The notes: a model not told the origin generated them from the letters alone. DNA of 64,000 nucleotides from Actinobacillus suis ATCC 33415 (GCF_000739435.1 NZ_CP009159.1:372001-436000); one strand, 5' to 3'. Shown: positions 21,410 through 31,386, counted from the first letter of the stretch. Translations and numbers: made by a program.

Positions 21410-21440
21410 AAAACCCCGCGTTTGCGGGGTTTTGTTTTTT
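21410..21440 (+). terminator. Rho-independent terminator of rpmE
   Basis: AAAACCCCGCG-TTT-GCGGGGTTTTG then a T-run, 16 bp after the rpmE stop. Confidence 0.92.
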
Positions 21441-21453
21441 AAGCACTCTGAAT

Positions 21454-22515
21454 TCAAGCGGTTTGATTTTTAAGTTTTTTTGCAAGTTGCTGATTTAACC
21501 ATTTACTTGCGTCTTGCAAATTAAATCCCTTAGTTTCATTATTATCATTCGTTACTTTTGTTGCAATAACCATAAAAGAATCAATTTGTGGTTTTGGTCT
21601 CGGATGCCAGCGAGCTAAGTTCGCTAAGTGATTGGCATAGAATGATAATAATGGCTTACCATAAGCGCAAGCCATATGAACACCACCGCCATCTACGGCA
21701 ACCACTATATCTGAAGCATTGACTAATGCGCAGTAATTTAAGGTATTTGTTTGCGGGGAGATTTCCACTGGTACTTTTGTGGTGTTATTTAGTACTTGAA
21801 GATATTGTTCACTTGATTTGGTATAAGTGAGTAAAAAAGCAATCTTATCTAAATATTGAGGATCAATATTATTTAATAGACTTGCTAATTCAATAGCTGG
21901 AACCTCTCGCATACTTCCTTGTGGATTTAATAACACTCTAATTTTGTCTGTGTTATGCCAATAGGTATCAGCAAGTTCTCTGTATTCGGATGATACCGCT
22001 AAAGTATAATCATTAGGCTCTCTGATGAGATATGGAGCTAGTACAGAATGATGTAAGTAATCTGCAATATGTGTATTATTCGGAATTAGCGTAGTAAAGT
22101 CATAGTTTTTTACGGTTTCTAATGAATAATGCTTTTTTTTATCTTTACCGAAATTAATAAGAATTTTAGGGTTGAGTAACGAATCTAAAATAATTGATTT
22201 AGAGGTAAAGGTAGGCTGAAAATCGAGGTATAAATCCCATTTGCCTCGTTGTATTAAATAATTCAGTGGGCGTTCATCAATTAATTGATCAACAGAATCA
22301 GCTTGTGCAAAGAGTTGCTTATTACGCTCCGTAACCAATACGGCTGTTTTTACGTTAGGAAAGGCTTGCTTGATTTGCGCTAAATGGGCAATGTGTACAA
22401 TAGCATCACCAATGGCATCTCCGATTGGTTTCAGTAGTACACTTTCAATCTCGTTTAATTTCGTTTCATTCGATGCAACTCGTTTGCCAAATAGCGATAT
22501 GATCAATTTCTTCAT
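21454..22515 (-). CDS. Glycosyltransferase family 9 (heptosyltransferase-like)
   Basis: A 353-residue protein resembling ADP-heptose:LPS heptosyltransferases. The N-terminal half has GDAIGDAIVHIAHLAQIKQAFP, the GT9 acceptor-side start. The C-terminal nucleotide-binding half has VVAVDGGGVHMACAYGKPLLSFY, the typical D-x-G-x-x-H segment. It probably adds a sugar to lipooligosaccharide; the specific linkage is unknown. It diverges from the GT25 gene at 22624, and a second GT9-like gene lies just beyond, forming a small glycan island. Confidence 0.82.
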   Translation of the reverse strand: MKKLIISLFGKRVASNETKLNEIESVLLKPIGDAIGDAIVHIAHLAQIKQAFPNVKTAVLVTERNKQLFAQADSVDQLIDERPLNYLIQRGKWDLYLDFQPTFTSKSIILDSLLNPKILINFGKDKKKHYSLETVKNYDFTTLIPNNTHIADYLHHSVLAPYLIREPNDYTLAVSSEYRELADTYWHNTDKIRVLLNPQGSMREVPAIELASLLNNIDPQYLDKIAFLLTYTKSSEQYLQVLNNTTKVPVEISPQTNTLNYCALVNASDIVVAVDGGGVHMACAYGKPLLSFYANHLANLARWHPRPKPQIDSFMVIATKVTNDNNETKGFNLQDASKWLNQQLAKKLKNQTA

Positions 22516-22623
22516 TCGTCAATTTCTCCTTTATATGACGAATATAACATATTTCAAAGCTTGAATAATTAGCTTTTTTCCGTAAAATCCATGCGCACAT
22601 TAATGGATGTATAAGAGAACTCT

Positions 22624-23307
22624 ATGATAGATGATAAAATGCCTATTCCGCCTATTTTTGTTATTAGCTTAGCTAATTCTGTTAGGCGTAAAATAATTTC
22701 TGCTCGACTTAACAGTTTAGGATTAGCGTTTGAGTTTATTGATGCAGTAAATGGGCGAGATTTAACAGAAGAACAACTTTCTCAAGTTGATTATGATTTT
22801 TACCCTCAGCGTTTTGGAGGGAAACATAGACTGAAGCTGGGTGAAATTGGTTGTGCGATGAGTCATATTAGGGCTTATCAGCACCTTGTGGATAATAATA
22901 TTAAAGAAGCAATCATTTTAGAAGATGATGCGATAGTTTCTCACTATTTCAGACGTATTGTTGCAGATGCATTACGTAAAGTTCCAAGTAGAAAACAAAT
23001 TATATTCTTTGACCATGGTAAGGCTAAATATTGGCCGATAACACGTTCTCTTAAAGAAGGTTATAGATTGGTTCGTTATCGTTCGCCTTCTAAAAATTCT
23101 AAACGCACAATTATGATTACTACCGGCTATTATCTTACTTTAGGTGGTGCGAAATTATTATTAAAACATGCATACCCAGTAAGAATGCCGTCCGATTCCT
23201 TAACCGGTGCACTCCAAATGACAGGGATTAAAGCCTATGGTGTTGAGCCTCCTTGTATTTTTATTAGTCCCGGTTCAGAAATCGATGAAATAGAAAAACG
23301 TGGTTAA
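22624..23307 (+). CDS. Glycosyltransferase family 25 (LOS/LPS biosynthesis)
   Basis: A 227-residue GT25 enzyme, a family including beta-1,4-galactosyltransferases of lipooligosaccharide such as Lex1/LgtB-type proteins. PPIFVISLANSVRRK is the family N-terminus. FEFIDAVNGRDL and GEIGCAMSHIRAYQHLVD follow. The catalytic metal-binding acidic motif is AIILEDDAIV (about residues 97-106). The C-terminus is charged. The stop is followed one base later by the start of the next gene, so they are co-transcribed. Confidence 0.88.
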   Translation: MIDDKMPIPPIFVISLANSVRRKIISARLNSLGLAFEFIDAVNGRDLTEEQLSQVDYDFYPQRFGGKHRLKLGEIGCAMSHIRAYQHLVDNNIKEAIILEDDAIVSHYFRRIVADALRKVPSRKQIIFFDHGKAKYWPITRSLKEGYRLVRYRSPSKNSKRTIMITTGYYLTLGGAKLLLKHAYPVRMPSDSLTGALQMTGIKAYGVEPPCIFISPGSEIDEIEKRG

Positions 23308-23308
23308 A

Positions 23309-24349
23309 ATGAGTAAGCTAACATTAAAACAAAAGCTTCGAAGAATCAGGCTCAAATTAGGTAAATTGTTGCTAGATAAAAAAGTAGCATCGAATACTTT
23401 AGAAGCGATTCCCAAAAAAATCTTATTCCTTCGCCAAGATGGGAAAATTGGGGATTACATCGTCAGTTCATTTGTATTTCGGGAGATAAAAAAACAATCG
23501 CCGGCAACGCATATCGGGGTGGTTTGCTCTCGTAATAATGCTTATTTATTTGAGCATAGTCCTTATATTGACCAATTGTATTTTGTACGTACTAAAAATA
23601 TTGGCGATTATTTAGCCTGCGGTAAGCAACTGGCAAAAGAACAATATGATGTTGTTATTGATCCTACTGTCACATTACGTAATCGGGATCTACTTTTTTT
23701 ACGCACGATCAATGCCAAAATGTATATCGGATATGATAAATCAGACTATAAGCTTTTTACGTTAAACGTACAGAATGAACAGCAACATTTTGCTGAGATC
23801 TATAAACAGGCACTGGAACTTGCCGGTTTTACCAATATTGATATCCAGTATGATATACCGAGAGATGAAAAGAGTGTGAAAGCTGTACAAGATTATTTAT
23901 CAGAAAATCAGCTTGAGCATTTTATTACGCTGAATTTGTTTGGTGCAGGATCAGCTCGCCGTTTTAGTGATGAGAAAATGATGGAATTAGTGACTTACCT
24001 GTGCAAGGTTAGCACAAAGCCCATCCTTTTACTCACATTTCCTGAAGTGACACCTAAATTGAAGCAGATTGCCGCTCAGCTTGAGAATGTCTTTGTTTAT
24101 GAAAACACGCAAACTGTGTTCGATACGATTGAACTGATTTATCATTCGGACATATTGATTTCGCCGGATACTTCAACAGTACATATTGCCTCGGGTTTAT
24201 CTAAGAAAATTATTGGCTTTTATAGTTCGGATGAACAGAATTTTATTCATTGGCATCCGAATAATAAGGCAGAGACTTATGTTTTACACTTTAAGCAAAG
24301 TGTGAATGATCTTGATTTTAATCAGATTAAACCGGAATGGTTAAATTAG
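23309..24349 (+). CDS. Glycosyltransferase family 9 (heptosyltransferase-like)
   Basis: A 346-residue second GT9-type protein. It begins MSKLTLKQKLRRIRLKLGKL, a basic amphipathic stretch likely to touch the inner-membrane face. It then has ILFLRQDGKIGDYIVSSFVFREI and, in the donor-binding half, SPDTSTVHIASGLSKKIIGFY. The ATG at 23309 is preferred to a GTG at 23300 that would overlap the GT25 stop. Its TAG is immediately followed by the ilvY ATG with no spacer. The sugar specificity is unknown. Confidence 0.82.
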   Translation: MSKLTLKQKLRRIRLKLGKLLLDKKVASNTLEAIPKKILFLRQDGKIGDYIVSSFVFREIKKQSPATHIGVVCSRNNAYLFEHSPYIDQLYFVRTKNIGDYLACGKQLAKEQYDVVIDPTVTLRNRDLLFLRTINAKMYIGYDKSDYKLFTLNVQNEQQHFAEIYKQALELAGFTNIDIQYDIPRDEKSVKAVQDYLSENQLEHFITLNLFGAGSARRFSDEKMMELVTYLCKVSTKPILLLTFPEVTPKLKQIAAQLENVFVYENTQTVFDTIELIYHSDILISPDTSTVHIASGLSKKIIGFYSSDEQNFIHWHPNNKAETYVLHFKQSVNDLDFNQIKPEWLN

Positions 24350-25234
24350 ATGGAATTCCAATCCCTTAAATTGTTTTTAGATATTGCGCAAACCCGAAGT
24401 TTTATTCGTTCGGCTGAAAATAATTATATGAGTGCGTCTACACTGACGCGCCATATTCAGCGGATTGAAGAAGAGTTAGGGCAGCCGTTATTTATTCGGG
24501 ATAACCGACAAGTTCGCTTAACGGAAGCGGGTGAAAAGTTCTTAGTATTTGCGAAACAAAGTTGGTCTGATTGGCAGCAATTACAGCATCAGCTTTCACC
24601 GATACAAGGTCAGTTAGAAGGCGAATTAAAAGTGTTCTGTTCGGTAACGGCGGCTTATAGCCATTTACCGCAAATTTTGGAGCATTTTCGTCAGGCACAT
24701 CCGAAGGTAGAGATTAAGCTGAGTACTGGCGACCCGGCTCAAGCGGTGCATACGGTGCATTCTTTCGAAGCGGATATTTCCTTAACCGGCAAACCGGAGC
24801 ATTTGCCGAACAGCATTGTGTTTCATTATATTGATGATATTCATCTTTCAGTTATTGCGCCACGGGTGGCGTGTGCAGCAACACAATGTTTACAGCAACA
24901 ACCGATAGACTGGCAAAATATTCCGTTTATTTTGCCGGTTGACGGGCCGGTTCGAAAGCGAATTGATCGTTGGTTCAAAGAATTAAAAATTAAAGAACCG
25001 AAGATTTATGCCACAGTGGCGGGACACGAGGCGATTGTACCGATGGTTGCGTTAGGTTGTGGTGTGGCATTGTTACCGGATGTGGTTATTAAACACAGCC
25101 CGATGAATAATCAAATTTCTTATTTGAAATTGCCTAAACCAATATCGCCGTTTGAGCTAGGAATTTGTGTACAAGAGAAAAGGTTACAAGAACCGATTAT
25201 TAAAGCATTTTGGGAATTGTTACCGAAAGACTAA
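24350..25234 (+). CDS. ilvY: LysR-type transcriptional regulator IlvY
   Basis: A 294-residue LTTR closely resembling E. coli IlvY along its length. The N-terminal winged helix MEFQSLKLFLDIAQTRSF contains the HTH around residues 18-38. Effector-domain segments FCSVTAAYSHLP, GPVRKRIDRWF and GHEAIVPMVALGCGVALLPDVV are conserved. IlvY senses acetolactate/acetohydroxybutyrate and activates ilvC. ilvC is normally the divergent neighbour but is absent here; instead ilvY abuts a glycosyltransferase gene (TAGATG). It ends at a bidirectional terminator facing xthA. Confidence 0.9.
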   Translation: MEFQSLKLFLDIAQTRSFIRSAENNYMSASTLTRHIQRIEEELGQPLFIRDNRQVRLTEAGEKFLVFAKQSWSDWQQLQHQLSPIQGQLEGELKVFCSVTAAYSHLPQILEHFRQAHPKVEIKLSTGDPAQAVHTVHSFEADISLTGKPEHLPNSIVFHYIDDIHLSVIAPRVACAATQCLQQQPIDWQNIPFILPVDGPVRKRIDRWFKELKIKEPKIYATVAGHEAIVPMVALGCGVALLPDVVIKHSPMNNQISYLKLPKPISPFELGICVQEKRLQEPIIKAFWELLPKD

Positions 25235-25237
25235 AAA

Positions 25238-25300
25238 CAACAAGCGGTTAAATTTTAAGAATTTTTTGCAAATTTCTTCCTAAATTTAACCGCTTGTTTT
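25238..25300. terminator. Bidirectional terminator from a facing uptake-signal pair
   Basis: ACAAGCGGTTAAATTT at 25240 faces AAATTTAACCGCTTGT ending at 25297, with a T-run beyond. It separates convergent ilvY and xthA. Confidence 0.75.
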
Positions 25301-26104
25301 TTATTTAAATACCGCCCAAACCGGTGCGTGATCAGATGGTTTTTCCATTGCACGGATTTCTAGATCAATCCCTGTTTCAACGCAATGTTCCGCTAAGCCT
25401 TTTGAAGCAAGCACTAAGTCGATGCGTAAACCGCGATTGTCATCAAATCCTTTCGAACGGTAATCAAACCACGAGAATTTGTCATCCGCGCTTGGATTCA
25501 TTGCTCGGAAGGTATCAACTAAACCATAGTTATATAAACGATTTAACCATTCACGTTCTTCCGGTAGGAATGAACATTTTCCGTCACGTAACCAACGTTT
25601 GCGATTCGGCTCACCGATACCGATATCTAAATCGGTCGGGCTAATATTCATATCACCCATAATCACAATCGGATTCTCTGGAGTCAGTTCAGTTTCTAAA
25701 TAATGCTGTAAATCGGCGTAGAATTTTTCTTTTGCCGGGAATTTGGTTTCGTGCGCACGATTTTCACCCTGTGGGAAATAGCCGTTTAACACGGTAAGCA
25801 CACCAAATTCCGTTTCAATATCCGCCATAATCATACGCTTTTGTGCATCAGCCTCATCAGTTGGGAAACCTTTACGTACGGCAAGTGGTTCTTTTTTGGT
25901 TAAAAGCGCCACACCGTAGTGTCCTTTTTGCCCGTGATGAAACACATGATAGCCTAAATGATTGACTAAATCCCAAGGGAAATCTTCATCAGCCACTTTG
26001 ATTTCTTGTAAACCAATAACATCCGGCTGATGCTTTTCAATCAGCGCTTCTAGCTGGTGTGGGCGGGCACGTAACCCATTAATATTAAACGAAATAAACT
26101 TCAT
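25301..26104 (-). CDS. xthA: Exodeoxyribonuclease III
   Basis: A 267-residue Mg-dependent AP endonuclease and 3'-5' exonuclease of base-excision repair. The catalytic motifs are all present: [10 protein letters not shown] at the start, [19 protein letters not shown], and the terminal SDHAPVW with the catalytic Asp-His. I chose ATG 26104 ([11 protein letters not shown]) over an upstream in-frame start at 26143, whose extra hydrophobic residues are not part of the family. It is a single gene. Confidence 0.96.
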   Translation of the reverse strand: MKFISFNINGLRARPHQLEALIEKHQPDVIGLQEIKVADEDFPWDLVNHLGYHVFHHGQKGHYGVALLTKKEPLAVRKGFPTDEADAQKRMIMADIETEFGVLTVLNGYFPQGENRAHETKFPAKEKFYADLQHYLETELTPENPIVIMGDMNISPTDLDIGIGEPNRKRWLRDGKCSFLPEEREWLNRLYNYGLVDTFRAMNPSADDKFSWFDYRSKGFDDNRGLRIDLVLASKGLAEHCVETGIDLEIRAMEKPSDHAPVWAVFK

Positions 26105-26192
26105 AAATAAAATCCAAATAGAAACCACGGATAAGGCAAACAAGCGGTCATTTTTTCGCGAAAATTTGCATTACCCGTGGCGTAAGTAAAAA

Positions 26193-27569
26193 TTAGAGCG
26201 TCATTGCAGCAATCCAACCGAACACTAGTAACGGAATATTAAAGTGTAAGAAGGTTGGCACAACAGAATCCCAGATATGATCATGTTTCCCATCAGCATT
26301 TAAACCTGATGTTGGGCCTAATGTTGAATCAGATGCTGGCGAACCTGCATCACCTAAAGCGGCCGCTACACCTACGATAGCCATAGTCGCTAACGGAGAA
26401 AAACCGAATGATACACATAATGGCACGTAAATAGAGGTAATAATCGGCACAGTTGAGAATGATGAGCCGATACCCATCGTAATAAATAAACCGACAATTA
26501 ACATCAATAACGCAGCCATTTCTTTACTTTGAATCGAACCACGTAATGCTTCAACTAATTCAGGTACTCCACCGGTTGCGTTTACTACACTTGCGAAGCC
26601 GGATGCGGCGATCATCACGAAACCAATCATCGCCATTAAACGTAAACCGTCTTGGAATAAATCATTGGTTTGTTTTAGTTTAAATACACCGCCTAATGCA
26701 AAAATAATTAAGCCGACTAAACCGCCCATGACAGTTGAGTTAGTAGCTAATTGCACCGAACAAGTTGCGATAATTGCAACAATACTTACACCGATATGGA
26801 ATGGTTTTACTTTTGCTACGCGGGCAGCAACTTCATCAGCGGTCGGTTCTTTTACATTTTCTACATAAGTACGAGGCTTACGGTAAGAAACAAAAAAGGC
26901 AAATAGTAAGCCTAAAATCATACCTGATACAGGAATTGCCATTGCTTTAGTCATTTCTGATGTGGTGGCAACTAAATTGAATGTTTGACCGGCCTGGTTG
27001 ATATTTTTAACGAGAATACTTTCAATAAAAATTTGTCCGAAACCTGCTGGAATTAGCATATAGGTTGCAGTTAAACCAAAAGTTAATGCGCACGCTACTG
27101 CACGACGGTCAATTTTTAATTGATTCATTACGCTTAATAATGGCGGTACTAAAATTGGAATAAAGGCAATATGAATCGGAATTAAGTTTTGTGATGACAT
27201 TGCAAATGCAGTTAACACAAATAACACGATGTATTTAAACCAAAATATCGAGCGACCGGACGGTTGTTTGCCAAAAGCAGAAATCACTTTATAAGCGAGT
27301 AAATCGGTTACGCCGGATTTAGAAAGCGCTACAGCGAAAGCACCAAGAACCGCATAATTCATTGCTGTTTCTGCACCACCGCCTAAACCACCGGTAAATT
27401 TTTCGATAGTCTTGGTGAGTGCTTCGAAGAGGCTCATACCAGCAACACCATAGAAACCGATAACGCCACAGGTAAGGGCAGCAATAATTAGCGCAATTAC
27501 TACGTTAATTCTGAGTAAACTCAAAGCAAGTAATACGATAATTGAGATAACAACTTCGTTAGAGAACAT
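26193..27569 (-). CDS. Na+/H+ antiporter-family permease (YuiF-like)
   Basis: A 458-residue polytopic protein with about 11-12 hydrophobic helices. It combines an N-terminal Na_H_antiport_N-like segment (FSNEVVISIIVLLALSLLRINVVIALI) with the larger Na+/H+ antiporter domain containing GIGSSFSTVPIITSIYVPLC and GDAGSPASDSTLGPTSGLNADG. YuiF-type members are variously predicted to be Na+/H+ antiporters or amino-acid permeases, so the substrate is uncertain. It is a single gene. A 482-bp gene-free stretch lies upstream. Confidence 0.82.
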   Translation of the reverse strand: MFSNEVVISIIVLLALSLLRINVVIALIIAALTCGVIGFYGVAGMSLFEALTKTIEKFTGGLGGGAETAMNYAVLGAFAVALSKSGVTDLLAYKVISAFGKQPSGRSIFWFKYIVLFVLTAFAMSSQNLIPIHIAFIPILVPPLLSVMNQLKIDRRAVACALTFGLTATYMLIPAGFGQIFIESILVKNINQAGQTFNLVATTSEMTKAMAIPVSGMILGLLFAFFVSYRKPRTYVENVKEPTADEVAARVAKVKPFHIGVSIVAIIATCSVQLATNSTVMGGLVGLIIFALGGVFKLKQTNDLFQDGLRLMAMIGFVMIAASGFASVVNATGGVPELVEALRGSIQSKEMAALLMLIVGLFITMGIGSSFSTVPIITSIYVPLCVSFGFSPLATMAIVGVAAALGDAGSPASDSTLGPTSGLNADGKHDHIWDSVVPTFLHFNIPLLVFGWIAAMTL

Positions 27570-28051
27570 TGTGTTTTACCTTTTTTGTAATAAATTGGAA
27601 ATAGTCTTTTAATGTAACGTAAAAAATAGACTTGTCGAGTATTTTTTTACAGAATGAATAAAATTGATTTTTCCTTATAAGCACTCACGGTCGCCTTGAT
27701 AAACAAAACGACTAATTCGTCTATTTTAATAGAGAAAATCGATTAAAAAACACCAGTTTTTGGGGCGGTGGAATGGATGATTGGCTAAAAAATGGTCGAT
27801 TGAATTAATTCTATAAATAGGGTAAATAAAGAACAGAAAATTTCTGAAAAAGACATATTAGCGTAGCTAAAGGAGAGCAAACGATTACCAAAAATATCTT
27901 GGATTTTATTGTGTGAAAACTAGTAGAATAGTAGCGGTTTAAGGGGCTAATTTTTCATTTTATACATACAGAAACTGGGGTATACTCCGTTTCCCTCTCT
28001 AAAAAATGTAGGGGAATTTGCCTTTGCAAATTCAATAATAACGGAGGAAAA
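27570..28051. other. Gene-free intergenic stretch
   Basis: Divergent promoter region of 482 bp between the permease and a small membrane protein. It is AT-rich, with no ORF above background. The only structure I could pick out is a perfect 8-bp hairpin GAATTTGC-CTTT-GCAAATTC (28014-28033), ten bases before the GGAGG of the next gene. An unseen small RNA is possible but not supported. Confidence 0.5.
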
Positions 28052-28360
28052 ATGAGTGGTATGTTGAATCTTGGTGCGCTTAACGCATCTCAGCTCGAAA
28101 TAGTGAATACGTCAGCACATATCGTTGGTTTTATTGGTATGGCGTGTGTCGTATTGGCATTTTGGTTTGTAGTAAGTGAACGCTGGAAGCCAACTTCATT
28201 GTCGTATAATATTTTAAACGGCATTGGCGCAGTGTTACTTATTCTGAGCTTGTGTGTGCATTTTAATTTAGGTTCGTTTGTGATTGAAATTTTCTGGATT
28301 TCAATCTCTGCAATGGGTATTTATAAAAACCTAACGAGACGTAAATTAGTTGCCGCTTAA
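28052..28360 (+). CDS. Small membrane protein, CBU_0592-like
   Basis: A 102-residue protein with three hydrophobic segments (about residues 23-44, 55-75 and 76-92). It has a polar N-terminus and ends in a basic KNLTRRKLVAA tail, probably cytoplasmic. It resembles the CBU_0592 family of small integral membrane proteins, whose function is unknown. The ribosome site GGAGG lies seven bases before the ATG. It is expressed alone, with a hairpin just upstream of the RBS and a strong terminator. Confidence 0.75.
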   Translation: MSGMLNLGALNASQLEIVNTSAHIVGFIGMACVVLAFWFVVSERWKPTSLSYNILNGIGAVLLILSLCVHFNLGSFVIEIFWISISAMGIYKNLTRRKLVAA

Positions 28361-28366
28361 AAACGA

Positions 28367-28401
28367 AAAGAGCAAACGTAAAAGTTTGCTCTTTGTTTTT
28401 T
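28367..28401. terminator. Terminator between the small membrane protein gene and ttcA
   Basis: AAAGAGCAAAC-GTAAAA-GTTTGCTCTTTG followed by T-runs. It serves the plus-strand gene and overlaps the ttcA stop region. Confidence 0.85.
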
Positions 28402-29353
28402 ATTGAACTTCTTTAAATTGAATCATCCCATTTTCGCTATAGTCAGCTTGTTCGTCTTCATCCTGAATTAACGGTTGATTTGGAATTTCCGCTTTATCAA
28501 AAGCAATATCGCCTTCCACACCTTCTAATATTTGACCACGTTTTAACCCTTTAAAATCAAACAGGCTCGGATCACAAAGATGAGAGAGTGTGATGTTCTG
28601 CATTGCACTAAACATCGTTTCAATTCGTCCTGGGTATTGACGATCCCAAGTTTGGAGCATTTCTTTTACAACTTGGCGTTGTAAATTCGGCTGAGAGCCA
28701 CATAGGTTACACGGAATAATCGGGAACTGTTTGGCTTGCGAATATTTTTCGATATCTTTTTCTTTGCAGTACGCTAACGGACGAATCACGATTTGTTTAC
28801 CATCGTCCGAAATAAGTTTTGGTGGCATAGATTTTAATTTACCGCCGTAAAACATATTTAAGAATAAGGTTTCCAGCATATCGTCACGGTGGTGACCAAG
28901 CGCAATTTTCGTTGCACCGAGTTCGGTTGCTGTGCGATATAAAATACCGCGACGTAAACGTGAGCAAAGCGAACAAGTCGTTTTACCTTCCGGAATTTTC
29001 TCTTTTACGATGCCGTATGTATTTTCTTCGACAATTTTGTATTCAACACCGATAGATTCTAGATATTCAGGCAAAATGTGTTCTGGAAAGCCAGGTTGCT
29101 TTTGATCTAAATTTACCGCCACAATATCGAAGTGAATCGGTGCGCTTAGTTTGAGGTTGAGCAGAATATCCAGTAATGTATAGCTGTCTTTGCCGCCGGA
29201 TAGGCAAACCATCACTTTATCGCCGTCTTCAATCATATTAAAATCGGCAATTGCATTACCGACATTGCGGCGTAAACGTTTTTGTAATTTATTGAAATTA
29301 TAGGCAATCTTTTTTTCTTGTTGAGTATTCGTTGATTGAGTATCTTGATTCAT
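28400..29353 (-). CDS. ttcA: tRNA-cytidine(32) 2-sulfurtransferase
   Basis: A 317-residue PP-loop ATPase that thiolates C32 of certain tRNAs. The PP-loop SGGKDS is near residues 54-59. Two CxxC pairs, [11 protein letters not shown] and CNLCGSQ, bind the Fe-S cluster. The C-terminal about 30 residues are acidic ([11 protein letters not shown]). It is a single gene on the minus strand with yfbV upstream. Confidence 0.95.
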   Translation of the reverse strand: MNQDTQSTNTQQEKKIAYNFNKLQKRLRRNVGNAIADFNMIEDGDKVMVCLSGGKDSYTLLDILLNLKLSAPIHFDIVAVNLDQKQPGFPEHILPEYLESIGVEYKIVEENTYGIVKEKIPEGKTTCSLCSRLRRGILYRTATELGATKIALGHHRDDMLETLFLNMFYGGKLKSMPPKLISDDGKQIVIRPLAYCKEKDIEKYSQAKQFPIIPCNLCGSQPNLQRQVVKEMLQTWDRQYPGRIETMFSAMQNITLSHLCDPSLFDFKGLKRGQILEGVEGDIAFDKAEIPNQPLIQDEDEQADYSENGMIQFKEVQ

Positions 29354-29522
29354 AATTGTGAATTTTTAAGTAAATGTTCGGTTCGGTATATGAGATAAAA
29401 AAATGAAGTCCGCAATACTAAAGCCTTCAGTATTTTTTGCAAGCATTTCATTTGATGTTTTTGTCGATAGATAAATCTCTATCAGCAAACAGGCGGTCTA
29501 ATTTTAGCATTTTTTTGCAATT

Positions 29523-29957
29523 TTAAAGCTTATCAAAATATTCATTGCCCCAAGTTTGTTCGGCAAGTTGCAATAAGTTGGCAAAATCTTGATAAGAGGG
29601 CATCGCTTGGTCTTCGACTTTTTTATTTTCATTAATCAGTTTTTGTTTTAATTCTTGATACCAGCCTAATAGTGAAAGTGGTAATGGAGAAGCCGCACGT
29701 TTCCCTAACCAATATAAGCCTTGATACGGCAAGCTTAATGCAAATAATGAAGTGATAATTGCATTAGCGAGAATAGATTGGCTCGGATCAGCAAAAAAGT
29801 ATTGCCATAAAATAGCAAAACAAGCAAAAGCAGGCATAAAGCGAGCGGCTAATTTCACTAATCGGATTAACCGATAATCCGGCATAAACAACCCTAGCTT
29901 TTTTTGATTCGGATAAGTGTTAAGGTAACGTTGACCCGCTTGAAATGTTGCATTCAT
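29523..29957 (-). CDS. yfbV: UPF0208 membrane protein YfbV
   Basis: A 144-residue protein with two membrane helices (about residues 38-58 and 65-85), beginning MNATFQAGQRYLNTYPNQKKLG as in the YfbV family. In E. coli YfbV has been linked to keeping the Ter macrodomain insulated. ATG 29957 is preferred to an upstream in-frame ATG at 29975. The C-terminal half is soluble and contains SYQDFANLLQLAEQTWGNEYFDKL. Confidence 0.9.
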   Translation of the reverse strand: MNATFQAGQRYLNTYPNQKKLGLFMPDYRLIRLVKLAARFMPAFACFAILWQYFFADPSQSILANAIITSLFALSLPYQGLYWLGKRAASPLPLSLLGWYQELKQKLINENKKVEDQAMPSYQDFANLLQLAEQTWGNEYFDKL

Positions 29958-30100
29958 AATGATAACTGTGTACAAAAAAATGATAGAAACAGCATAGCAT
30001 AAGTTTTATCCATCGAAAACGCACAGATTTTAATGCAGTAACGGCGAACTGTTGCTATACTTTGCAACAATTTTTTTACACCTGTTAGAAGGAACGATAA

Positions 30101-30820
30101 ATGCCAATTAAATTTCCTGACTTATTACAAGATAGTTGGAATTTTATCCGTAATCAACGTATGTTTTCTCTTTATGCAATGCTCTTGTTTTGTATTTTAC
30201 AGCTGGCAAGTTTATTTCTTATGCCTCGAACGGGAAATGCTCAAGCTCAAAGTACAACGATGACTTTGGCTGATTTATTTCCATTATTATTTATGGGCGT
30301 AGCCAATATTTTTATTACAACATTGTTAATTTTAAATATTAAAGCGATTAACAATGCTAATTTCAGTCATTTTTTTCAGAATCTATCAACTACACTTACC
30401 AAGTTATTCCCAGTAATTTTGTTGAATATTATTATGGTTCTGCCTCTCTCAGTTGGTATGGCTTTTCAAGTATTTGGTGCACAAACTGGAAATGGTTTAG
30501 TCTTGTTGGCTTTTCCGTTAATTATTAGTGGCGCATTTTTATTTATTAAATTGTGTTTATCGGTTTATGCTTATTTAGTAGAAGAGCTACCAAGTGTAGG
30601 AGATACAATCCGTTTTACGTGGCAACTAAGCCGAGGTAAGGGCATTGCGTTAGTACTGTTCTGTGTGATTGCTTATTTTGTCCCTCAAATCTTAATGTCA
30701 TTTGTGAGTCGTTTAGGGGATAATGTGACTGAACTTGTGCTAACTGTGTTTATCAGTTCATTTTTTTCCTTATTCATCACTGTATTTAGCTTCCGTTTTT
30801 ATCAAGCGTATCGTCAATAG
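30101..30820 (+). CDS. yciC: UPF0259-type membrane protein YciC-like
   Basis: A 239-residue polytopic protein with about six hydrophobic segments and few charged residues. Assignment to the YciC family comes from the N-terminal SWNFIRNQRMFSLYAMLLFC, the TIRFTWQLSRGKGIALVLFCV segment and the adjacent yciB-yciA-yciI genes, the same set clustered in enterobacteria. The role is unknown; E. coli YciB and YciC influence envelope integrity. yciB starts 14 bp downstream. Confidence 0.82.
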   Translation: MPIKFPDLLQDSWNFIRNQRMFSLYAMLLFCILQLASLFLMPRTGNAQAQSTTMTLADLFPLLFMGVANIFITTLLILNIKAINNANFSHFFQNLSTTLTKLFPVILLNIIMVLPLSVGMAFQVFGAQTGNGLVLLAFPLIISGAFLFIKLCLSVYAYLVEELPSVGDTIRFTWQLSRGKGIALVLFCVIAYFVPQILMSFVSRLGDNVTELVLTVFISSFFSLFITVFSFRFYQAYRQ

Positions 30821-30834
30821 AAGGGTAAGGTAAT

Positions 30835-31386
30835 ATGAAACAATTACTTGAATTTATCCCGCTAATTTTGTTTTTTGCGGTTTATAAATTATATGGTGTG
30901 CAGCAAGCTGCAATAACATTGGTGATCGCAACGGTCGTTCAATTGATTGCATTACAAGTGCTTTATAAGAAAATAGAAAAATCACAGTGGATTATGGGAA
31001 TTTCGGTGGTTTTCTTCGGGATTTTGACCGCTTATTTCAATGACTTAAATTTCTTGAAATGGAAAGTCACCATCATTAATGGTCTGTTTGCCGCTGTATT
31101 ATTAGTCAGCCAATTTGTGTTTAAAAAGCCGATTATTCAGATGCTATTGGGCAAAGAACTCACTTTACCGGCGCAAGTTTGGAATAATCTCAATTTAGGC
31201 TGGGCAGTGTTTTTCATTATTTGTATGCTGCTGAATATCGTGATCAGTCATTATTTTTCTGATGATGCATGGGCAACATTTAAAACGTTCGGATTTACGG
31301 GGTTGAGTTTAGCTGCTGCAATTGCAACCGGCGCTTATCTTTATCCTCACCTTAAAAACTTGGAGAGTACCAATGAGCAAAAATAA
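30835..31386 (+). CDS. yciB: Inner membrane-spanning protein YciB (intracellular septation family)
   Basis: A 183-residue protein of the YciB/IspA-IspZ family, with five hydrophobic helices. It starts [21 protein letters not shown] and contains [19 protein letters not shown], both conserved. It is involved in envelope synthesis and septation in enteric bacteria and Shigella. Its 3' end overlaps the yciA start by 14 bases, indicating coupled translation. Confidence 0.93.
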   Translation: MKQLLEFIPLILFFAVYKLYGVQQAAITLVIATVVQLIALQVLYKKIEKSQWIMGISVVFFGILTAYFNDLNFLKWKVTIINGLFAAVLLVSQFVFKKPIIQMLLGKELTLPAQVWNNLNLGWAVFFIICMLLNIVISHYFSDDAWATFKTFGFTGLSLAAAIATGAYLYPHLKNLESTNEQK

